Below, piece by piece: positions 23,268-29,968 of a stretch of 34,878 nucleotides of DNA. Below the pieces are notes generated by a model. The model searched no databases. It was not told the origin of the DNA and saw nothing but the letters and a program-made list of their open reading frames with translations. A program made the translations under genes and the position numbers. Source of the stretch: Novosphingobium sp. (GTDB lineage: Bacteria; Pseudomonadota; Alphaproteobacteria; Sphingomonadales; Sphingomonadaceae); contig NZ_JAIXZS010000108.1 of NCBI RefSeq assembly GCF_027489515.1, positions 1 through 34,878 on the forward strand, written 5' to 3'. How positions within the stretch are numbered: position 1 is the first letter of the stretch; every line of letters begins with the position of its first letter.

Positions 23268-24049
23268 TGCGCTGTCACCTTACCTTCCCCTGCGGCCCTG
23301 ACACGCTTGTTGGTACGCTCGACATGGAAGCCGCCACCGGCTCCACGGGCGTGCTGCTCGTCTCGGGCGGGCGGGAGATCCGTTCAGGCAGCTGGGGCGG
23401 ACAGGCCAGGATCGCCGTCCGTCTGGCCGCCGCCGGCGTCCCCGTCTTCCGCTACGACCGCCGCGGTGTGGGCGAGAGCGAGGGCACCGATCCGGGCTTC
23501 CAGCACACCCGCGAAGACATCACCGCCGCGCTCGCCGCCTTCCGCGCGGCTGTGCCGACCCTTCGCCGCGTGATCGCATTTGGCAACTGTGACGCCGCCG
23601 CCGCGCTGATGCTCCACGGCTCGGAGATCGGGTTCGACGGACTCGTCCTCGCCAATCCGTGGACGCTGGAAACCGAAGAAGCCGATGCAGCTCCACCCGC
23701 AGCGTTGCGCCGGCGCTACCTCGCAAAGCTTGCCAATCCGCGCGAAGTCTTCCGGCTCCTCACCGGCGGCGTGAATCTTGCCAAACTCGGACGCGGCCTC
23801 AGGCAAGCTGCCTCCGCCCCGGTCAAATCCTCGCTGGTCGACACGTTGGCGACCAGTCTGGCGCGCTTCTCCGGCCCGGTCACGATCCTCCTCGCCACCG
23901 GCGACCGCACCGCCCAGATGTTCGAAGCCGTATGGAGCAAGGACGACCCACGCATCCGCCACCATGCCAGCAGCGGCCACAGCTTCGCCGGCGAAGACGC
24001 CCAGGACTGGCTATGTGAGCGGCTGCTGGAAGTGGTGCGCGTGCTTTAG
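23264..24049 (+). CDS. Alpha/beta hydrolase, exosortase A system-associated type 1
   Basis: A 261-residue alpha/beta hydrolase of the 'hydrolase 1' exosortase-locus family (TIGR03100). The fold is evident from LLVSGGREIRSGSWGGQ (oxyanion loop), FRYDRRGVGESEG and the nucleophile elbow FGNCDAAAAL, which places a cysteine (C109) where most family members of the fold use serine. An aspartate in LLATGDRTAQMF and a histidine in SSGHSFAGED complete a likely Cys-Asp-His triad. Such a triad would suit thioesterase or acyl-transfer chemistry on ACP-bound substrates (inference). The start overlaps the upstream hydrolase stop (ATGATG, either codon could be used). Its stop is 2 bases from the convergent trxB stop, with no terminator between them. 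Confidence 0.87.
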   Translation: MMRCHLTFPCGPDTLVGTLDMEAATGSTGVLLVSGGREIRSGSWGGQARIAVRLAAAGVPVFRYDRRGVGESEGTDPGFQHTREDITAALAAFRAAVPTLRRVIAFGNCDAAAALMLHGSEIGFDGLVLANPWTLETEEADAAPPAALRRRYLAKLANPREVFRLLTGGVNLAKLGRGLRQAASAPVKSSLVDTLATSLARFSGPVTILLATGDRTAQMFEAVWSKDDPRIRHHASSGHSFAGEDAQDWLCERLLEVVRVL

Positions 24050-24051
24050 CG

Positions 24052-25023
24052 CTACTCCGCCGCCACGGCCTGCGCCGCGGCAAAGGCATGTTCGGCGAGG
24101 AAACGCTCGGCATCGAGCGCCGCCATGCAGCCGGTTCCCGCCGCAGTCACGGCCTGGCGATAGGTGTGGTCCATTACGTCGCCGCAAGCAAAAACGCCCG
24201 GAATCGCTGTCTTGGGGGTGCCCGGCTGCACGACGATATAGCCGCTCTCGTCGAGCTCCAGCTTGCCCTTGAACAGCTCGGTTGCTGGCGCATGGCCGAT
24301 CGCCACGAACGCGCCATCTGTCGCGAGCGATGACGCCTCACCCGTCACCGTATCGAGAAGTTCCACCGCTTCGAGGACGCCGCCTGCCGCGCCGGTGAAG
24401 CGCGTTACTGCCTTGTTCCACAACACCTTGATGCGCGGATTGCTCATCAGGCGGTCCTGGAGGATCTTCTCGGCGCGAAGGCTGTCGCGGCGGTGGATCA
24501 GCGTCACTTCAGGCGAATGATTGGTAAGGTAAAGCGCTTCCTCGACCGCGGTGTTGCCGCCACCAATGACTACCACCTTCTTGCCGCGATAGAAGAACCC
24601 GTCGCACGTAGCGCAAGCCGACACGCCCTTGCCGCCGAACTCCTGCTCGCCCGGCACGCCCAGCCAACGTGCCTGCGCACCCGTCGCAATCACCAGCACA
24701 TCGCCTTCATAGACATCGCCGCTGTCGCCATGCGCACGGAACGGGGGGCCATCGAGGCTCACTTCGGTGATGGTGTCCCACAGCATTCGCGTGCCGACAT
24801 GTTCGGCCTGCGCCTGCATCTCCTGCATCAGCCACGGGCCCTGGATCACGTCGCGAAAGCCGGGATAGTTCTCGACATCGGTGGTGATCGTGAGCTGTCC
24901 GCCGGGCTGGAGGCCTTGCACAACGATCGGCTCCATCCCCGCACGTGCGCCATAGATGGCGGCGGAAAGCCCGGCCGGGCCGGAACCGATGATCAGCATG
25001 CGGGTTTTGTGCGTGGTAGCCAT
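24052..25023 (-). CDS. trxB: Thioredoxin reductase TrxB
   Basis: A 323-residue NADPH-dependent flavoenzyme that reduces thioredoxin in the cytoplasm. The N-terminal FAD site is IIGSGPAGLSAAIYGAR (11-27). The redox-active pair is C137-x-x-C140 in CATCDG. The NADPH site is GGGNTAVEEAL. The C-terminal FAD-binding stretch is FACGDVMDHTYRQAV. The ATG at 25023 has a GGAGG ribosome binding site 7 bases upstream; the longer in-frame extension is not family-like. Its 3' end faces the type 1 hydrolase with a 2-base gap. Confidence 0.97.
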   Translation of the reverse strand: MATTHKTRMLIIGSGPAGLSAAIYGARAGMEPIVVQGLQPGGQLTITTDVENYPGFRDVIQGPWLMQEMQAQAEHVGTRMLWDTITEVSLDGPPFRAHGDSGDVYEGDVLVIATGAQARWLGVPGEQEFGGKGVSACATCDGFFYRGKKVVVIGGGNTAVEEALYLTNHSPEVTLIHRRDSLRAEKILQDRLMSNPRIKVLWNKAVTRFTGAAGGVLEAVELLDTVTGEASSLATDGAFVAIGHAPATELFKGKLELDESGYIVVQPGTPKTAIPGVFACGDVMDHTYRQAVTAAGTGCMAALDAERFLAEHAFAAAQAVAAE

Positions 25024-25049
25024 GAAATCCTCCAGTGGGAGCGGGAAAT

Positions 25050-25094
25050 AAGGCGAGCCCCTGCGGAATACGAGTCCCGCCTTGGTGCTATTCC
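25050..25094 (-). other. Interleaved inverted repeats in the trxB leader
   Basis: In the 76-base gap between the glutaminase stop and the trxB start, two perfect 6-bp stems interlock: AAGGCG/CGCCTT (25050-25055 with 25078-25083) and GGAATA/TATTCC (25065-25070 with 25089-25094). They could form a pseudoknot or two mutually exclusive hairpins. The first is followed on the minus strand by ATTTC, so a weak terminator after the glutaminase gene is the plain alternative. Confidence 0.3.
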
Positions 25095-25099
25095 CCGAA

Positions 25100-26038
25100 T
25101 TAGCTTCGGCAGGCCTCGAAAACCGACCATCCGGTGGCCGCCGCCAGCCGCTCAAGCGCCAATGCGCCGAGCTGCGAATTCCCCTTCGCGTTGAGCCCGG
25201 GCGACCACACCGCGATGCTCGCCGTCCCCGGCACGACCGCAAGAATGCCGCCGCCCACGCCTGATTTGCCAGGCAGGCCGACGCGGAAGGCAAACTCGCC
25301 CGAATTGTCATAGTGCCCGCACAGCATCATCAGCGCGTTGATCCGCCGTGCGCGCTGCGGCGTCACGATGCAGCGCCCCGTCGCCGGATCGCGCCCGTCA
25401 TGCGCAAGAAAACGCCCTGCCATGGCCAGCTGCCGGCAGCTCATGGCAAGCGCGCACTGGTGGAAATAGACACCGAGCGCCTGCTCCACCGGGTGCTGCA
25501 GGTTCGCGAAGGCACGCATGTAGTTGGCGAGCGCCATGTTGCGATAGCCGGTCGCCAGCTCCGCCGCCGCGACCGCCGCATCGATCGTGATCGCCTCGTC
25601 GCCTGCCAGCGCGCGCACAAAACGCAGTACGCCCGCGATGGCCTCAGCCGGCGTCCCGCCCGCCAAAAGCACATCGGCCACTACGATGGCACCCGCGTTG
25701 ATGAACGGATTGCGGGGAATGCCCTGCTCGGTCTCGAGTTGCACGATCGAGTTGAAGGCGCTGCCCGAAGGCTCGCGCCCGACCCGCTGCCATAGCGCGT
25801 CACCCACCATGCCCAGCGCCAGGGTCAACGAAAAGACCTTGGAAACCGACTGGATCGAGAACGGCTCCTCCGCATCCCCGCCGAGATGCACCGAGCCGTC
25901 GGCCAGCACCACTGCCATCCCGAACCGGTCCGGCGAGATACGCGCCAGCGGCGGGATATAGTCCGCAACGCGGCCCCGCTCGGTGGCGGCGCGCATCTCA
26001 TCGGCGATCTCGGCAACGATGGAAGCGATATGGGCCAT
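25100..26038 (-). CDS. glsA: Glutaminase (serine-dependent beta-lactamase-like)
   Basis: A 312-residue glutaminase that converts glutamine to glutamate and ammonia. It has the DD-peptidase/beta-lactamase fold with the catalytic S64-x-x-K67 pair in SIQSVSKVFSL. Other family signatures are NPFINAGAIV, the YRNMALANYMRAF helix, and GLPGKSGVGGGILAVVPG near the end, which forms part of the active site. Length matches bacterial GlsA/YbaS/YneH proteins. It lies 13 bases after the S9 peptidase stop on the same strand and 76 bases upstream of trxB, so the three genes may share a transcript. Confidence 0.95.
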   Translation of the reverse strand: MAHIASIVAEIADEMRAATERGRVADYIPPLARISPDRFGMAVVLADGSVHLGGDAEEPFSIQSVSKVFSLTLALGMVGDALWQRVGREPSGSAFNSIVQLETEQGIPRNPFINAGAIVVADVLLAGGTPAEAIAGVLRFVRALAGDEAITIDAAVAAAELATGYRNMALANYMRAFANLQHPVEQALGVYFHQCALAMSCRQLAMAGRFLAHDGRDPATGRCIVTPQRARRINALMMLCGHYDNSGEFAFRVGLPGKSGVGGGILAVVPGTASIAVWSPGLNAKGNSQLGALALERLAAATGWSVFEACRS

Positions 26039-26051
26039 AGGCTTGCTGGCC

Positions 26052-28091
26052 TTACTTCAGATGCTGCTTGTACCAGTCGACAATCCGCTCGAGCCGATCG
26101 CGCTGGAAGCTCGGCCGGGCGATGCCGTGGTTTTCGTCCGGATAGCCGATCAGCCGCGTCGGCACGCCTGTGATCTTGAGCGCCTGATAGAGTTGCTGTC
26201 CGCCGATCAGCGGCACGTTGTCATCGGCAATCCCGCCCATGAACATCGTCGGGGTCTTGATTCGGTCGGCGTGAAGCAGCGGCTCCGAAAGCCGCAGCCA
26301 CAGCGCCGTATCCTGCCACGGCCCGCCCAGTTCCTGCGCGTACTGCTGGACATACTGGTCGACCCCGAACAGCGCGAAGATGTTGCCCTCGCCCGCCCCG
26401 CTGAATGCAGCCTTGAAGCGGTTGTCGCGCACGATCAGGAAATCGGTGAGGATGCCGCCGTAGCTCCAGCCACCGACCATCAGGCGCGCCGGATCGGCCA
26501 CGCCCTGCGCCACGGCCCAGTCGGTCGCAGCATGGAGGTCGAGCACTTCCTTGTTACCCCAATCGGCCGCAATCGTGGTGCCATAGACATCGCCCCGCCC
26601 CGAACTGCCGCGATAGTTGACCGCGAGCACAGCATAACTTTGTGCTGCAAACCATTGGCGGAACGGATCGATCTCGTGCGAATCCTGCGCGGTCGGCCCG
26701 CCGTGGATCCACAGCACCGTAGGATAGCGCTGCCCCTCGACATAGCCCGCCGGAAGCGTGAGCAGGCCGTGGACTTCGCTGCCATCGGTCGTCTTCGCGG
26801 CAAAATCGCGCACCGGCGACCAGGCTATCATGCTGTTCAAGGCGCGGTTGTGCGCCGTGAGCGCCCGCATTGCAGTGCCTTCAAGCGCATAGACTTCGGG
26901 CATCACCGCATCGCCGCTGGCAATCACCGCGCGCGGCGCCTTGGGATCCTTGCTGGCGCACTGGTCTGCCACGGCAAGTTTGCCATCGCCCAGCCGCTGG
27001 ATCGCCCCCGAGGCGGGATCAATCACGGCCGGAACTTCTCGCCGGTCTTCAGCAAGGATCGCGCCGACCCGTCCGCCGCCAAGGTCAACCAGCCGCTGCA
27101 CATAGATATCGCCGGTTGAAGCAACCGTCCTCGTCTGCCCGCTTGCCACATCGGTCTGGGCGAGATGCGGCTGGTTGTATTGGTTGAGCTTGGCCTCATT
27201 GCCAATGAGATGGGTGATCTTCGTCCCGTCGGCCGACCAGATCAGCGATTGTCCCGATGCCGAAGGCACCTTGGCTACGAGGCGCGGCAAGGCGCCCGGC
27301 TTTGCCTCCACCACCGTCAGCCACTGCGTTGCCGGTGCGGCGCTGTCGAGCGCATGGTTGGCGAGATAAGCGATGGTCTTGCCGTCCGGGGACCATTCGG
27401 CGGTGGTCACATCGAACGAATCCGAAGCTGTCAGCCGCGTCTCGGCCTTGGTTGCCAGATCGAACAACGCCAGATGCGCATGGTCCGTCGCGGTGATGAA
27501 GCCGGTCCCGTCTTCCTTGAACTTCACGTCATCGACCACCACTGGCAGCGGCCGCTCCGGGTCGTCCTTGGGCGGCTCGGGCGCAGGATCGGTAATCAGC
27601 AGTAGCAGGGACTTCGAATCCGGTGACCAGCGGAAATCGGCAATCGAGCCCTTCACATCGGTGAGCTTGCTGGCCTCGCCGCCGCGGCGGTCAAGCAGCC
27701 AGACCTGGGCCTGCTTGTCCTTGCCTCGCTTCGACAGGAAGGCGATCGTCCGGCCATCAGGGCTGAACGCGGGCGCGCTCGCGCTGTCCTCGCCGCTCGT
27801 CAGCTGCAGCGGCGCCGTGCCGCCCTTGCCCGCCGCGATATCCACCAGCCACAGCGCCTTTCGCCGCTTGTCCGCCTTCATGTCGGCCTCGTTGACCACA
27901 TAGACCGCTTGCCGCCCGTCCGGCGCGCAAGTCAGGCCCGAAAGCGAACGCATGGCGAGCACGTCATCGACCGTAATGGCGTGCTTCACTGGCGCCGCGC
28001 CGCCCTCGGCCATGGCCGGCAGCCCCGAAAGGCCCACACATCCCGCGAGCCCCAGACCAATTCCCCTGCGCCAAGCCCTTATCGCCATCAT
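26052..28091 (-). CDS. S9 family prolyl-oligopeptidase-like peptidase, exported
   Basis: A 679-residue secreted peptidase. The N-terminus is a signal peptide (Arg-rich start, hydrophobic core, likely cleavage after AMA near residue 29); a cysteine in LAGC also makes lipoprotein processing possible. Residues ~35-410 form a beta-propeller with repeated 'FSPDGRTIAF / WSPDGKTIAY' blades, like the acylaminoacyl-peptidase and DPP groups. The C-terminal alpha/beta hydrolase domain has the nucleophile S543 in GGWSYGG, an acid at D623 or D624 in GIADDNVP and H655 in DENHGIA. It would cut short peptides in the periplasm. The start is ATGATG, so either codon is possible; a G-rich ribosome binding site precedes it. 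It is transcribed divergently from the antiporter gene. Confidence 0.93.
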   Translation of the reverse strand: MMAIRAWRRGIGLGLAGCVGLSGLPAMAEGGAAPVKHAITVDDVLAMRSLSGLTCAPDGRQAVYVVNEADMKADKRRKALWLVDIAAGKGGTAPLQLTSGEDSASAPAFSPDGRTIAFLSKRGKDKQAQVWLLDRRGGEASKLTDVKGSIADFRWSPDSKSLLLLITDPAPEPPKDDPERPLPVVVDDVKFKEDGTGFITATDHAHLALFDLATKAETRLTASDSFDVTTAEWSPDGKTIAYLANHALDSAAPATQWLTVVEAKPGALPRLVAKVPSASGQSLIWSADGTKITHLIGNEAKLNQYNQPHLAQTDVASGQTRTVASTGDIYVQRLVDLGGGRVGAILAEDRREVPAVIDPASGAIQRLGDGKLAVADQCASKDPKAPRAVIASGDAVMPEVYALEGTAMRALTAHNRALNSMIAWSPVRDFAAKTTDGSEVHGLLTLPAGYVEGQRYPTVLWIHGGPTAQDSHEIDPFRQWFAAQSYAVLAVNYRGSSGRGDVYGTTIAADWGNKEVLDLHAATDWAVAQGVADPARLMVGGWSYGGILTDFLIVRDNRFKAAFSGAGEGNIFALFGVDQYVQQYAQELGGPWQDTALWLRLSEPLLHADRIKTPTMFMGGIADDNVPLIGGQQLYQALKITGVPTRLIGYPDENHGIARPSFQRDRLERIVDWYKQHLK

Positions 28092-28201
28092 GTGCCCCCC
28101 GTGGATGCCCGATTAAGGGCAAAGCCTAACCGGCCCTTTCCGCTGCGGCAATGGCACCTTATTCCATGACAACGCCGTCCGCCCGGCTAGAATGGCCGGA
28201 C
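28092..28201. promoter_or_regulatory. Divergent promoter region between the S9 peptidase and antiporter genes
   Basis: About 60-110 bases, depending on the antiporter start used, separate two divergently transcribed genes and must hold at least one promoter for each. I could not identify specific -35/-10 boxes or an operator. Confidence 0.35.
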
Positions 28202-29968
28202 ATGGCAGGACATCTCGAATTCAACACATCGATGAGCGACGTGCTCGTCGTCCTCGGCGCAGCGGGCATCGTCATTCCCGCCTTCGCCCGCGCGCGCATC
28301 ACACCGGTGATCGGCTTCATCCTTGTCGGCGTGCTGGTCGGCCCGTTCGGCCTCGGCCGTCTCGTCGATCAGATCCCCGCGCTCTACTTTGTCACGATCA
28401 CCCGGCCCGAGGCGATTGCCCCGTTCGCCGAACTGGGCGTGATCCTCCTGCTGTTCGAGATCGGGCTCGAACTGTCCTTCGGCCGCTTGTGGGAGATGCG
28501 CGCGCAGGTCTTCGGCCTTGGTGCGACAAAACTTCTCCTCTCTGCCGCCCTACTCACGCTCGTGCTCCTCGCGATGCGCCACGATGTGCCCGCGGCCGCC
28601 GGGCTTGGCATTGCGCTCGCGCTCTCCTCCACAGCGCTGGTCTTGCCGATTACCGGCACGCAGGGGCCTGTCGGCCGCCGCGCGCTGGCCATGCTGTTGC
28701 TCGAGGATATCGCGCTCGTCCCGATCATCTTCGTCCTCGGCGCCTTCGGCCCGGGAGGCGAGAGCGGTGCCGCGCTCTTCGCGACACTTTGGCGCGGTGC
28801 GATCATTGTCACGGTCATGCTCACGCTTGGCCGCTTCCTCCTGCCCCGCCTATTCGCCAGCGCGGCGCGCACCAAGAGCCCCGAACTCTTCCTCGCTTTC
28901 AGCCTCCTCGTGGTGATCGCCGCTGCACTCGCCACTGCCGGCGCCGGCCTGTCCCCGATCATGGGTGCGCTGCTTGCCGGCCTCCTCATCGCCGAAACCG
29001 ACTACTCGCGCGAAGTCGAAGCGCTCACCGCACCGTTCAAGGGCCTCGCGCTCGGCGTGTTCCTGATCACTGTCGGCATGAGCATTGATGTGGAAGAGAT
29101 CTGGCGCCAGCTCGGCCAGATCGCGCTCGGCGTCGCCGCCGTGCTGGCCGCCAAGGCGCTCGTCACGGCGCTGTTGCTGCGTATTGGCGGGGCGAGCCGG
29201 GGGGTTGCTGCCGAAGTCGGCCTCCTCCTCGCGGCGCCGTCCGAGACGACCCTCATCGTCCTGACGGCCGCCGCAGCCGCAGGGCTGGTGAGCCACGAGA
29301 ACGCCCAATTCTGGCAGATCGTTACAGCGCTCGGCCTTACGCTCACGCCGCTGCTTGCGATGGTCGGCCGCAGAATCGCCAGGGCCGTTGATCGCCCCGG
29401 CGATACCCCGGCCGCAACCGCCCCCAGCGACGCCACCGGCCAGGCGCTCGTCTTCGGCTATGGCCGCGTTGGCCGCCTCGTCGGCGCTATGCTCGCCCGG
29501 CACGAAGTTCCATGGCTCGCGCTCGATGCCGATCCGGCGCTCGTCTCGCAGGCCCGTATTGCGGGCGATCCAGTGATCTACGGGAATGTCGCAAATGCGG
29601 CCCTTCTCGAGAAGCTCCATCTCGAATCCGCACGCGCGGTCATCATCACGATGGACGAGCCGGTCCTTGTCAGCCGCACGGTCCGCCGCATCCGTGCCGC
29701 ACACCCCGATCTGCCCATCATCGTGCGCGCCCGCGATGCCGATCACGCCGCCGAACTCTATCGTGCCGGCGCCAGCGACGCCGTGCCCGAAACGCTTGAA
29801 AGCTCACTCCAGCTTTCCGAAGCCGTGCTCGTCGACATGGGTGTGCCCATGGGCCCCGTGATCGCCTCGATCCACGAAATGCGCGACGAACTGCGCGAGG
29901 CGATCATGCAAGGCGGCGGGCTCGAGCAGAAGCCGCGCCTCAAGGCAGCGGGGCTGCGGGACCGTTAG
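28202..29968 (+). CDS. CPA2 monovalent cation:proton antiporter (KefB/YbaL-like) with RCK domain
   Basis: An inner-membrane antiporter, 588 residues from the start used here. It probably exchanges K+ or Na+ for protons. The membrane half (~1-390) has about 12 helices with typical phrases such as TPVIGFILVGVLVGPFGLG, LSSTALVLPITGTQGPVGRRALAMLLLEDIALVP and LSPIMGALLAGLLIAETDY. A TrkA-N (RCK) nucleotide-binding domain follows (~420-540) with the Rossmann motif FGYGRVGRLVG and DADP at the end of beta-2, and then a helical tail. The start is uncertain: ATGs at 28151, 28166 and 28202 are all in frame and none has a good ribosome binding site. I chose 28202 because family members usually begin about a dozen residues before the first helix. 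The stop overlaps the alaS stop by 4 bases (convergent). Confidence 0.9.
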   Translation: MAGHLEFNTSMSDVLVVLGAAGIVIPAFARARITPVIGFILVGVLVGPFGLGRLVDQIPALYFVTITRPEAIAPFAELGVILLLFEIGLELSFGRLWEMRAQVFGLGATKLLLSAALLTLVLLAMRHDVPAAAGLGIALALSSTALVLPITGTQGPVGRRALAMLLLEDIALVPIIFVLGAFGPGGESGAALFATLWRGAIIVTVMLTLGRFLLPRLFASAARTKSPELFLAFSLLVVIAAALATAGAGLSPIMGALLAGLLIAETDYSREVEALTAPFKGLALGVFLITVGMSIDVEEIWRQLGQIALGVAAVLAAKALVTALLLRIGGASRGVAAEVGLLLAAPSETTLIVLTAAAAAGLVSHENAQFWQIVTALGLTLTPLLAMVGRRIARAVDRPGDTPAATAPSDATGQALVFGYGRVGRLVGAMLARHEVPWLALDADPALVSQARIAGDPVIYGNVANAALLEKLHLESARAVIITMDEPVLVSRTVRRIRAAHPDLPIIVRARDADHAAELYRAGASDAVPETLESSLQLSEAVLVDMGVPMGPVIASIHEMRDELREAIMQGGGLEQKPRLKAAGLRDR

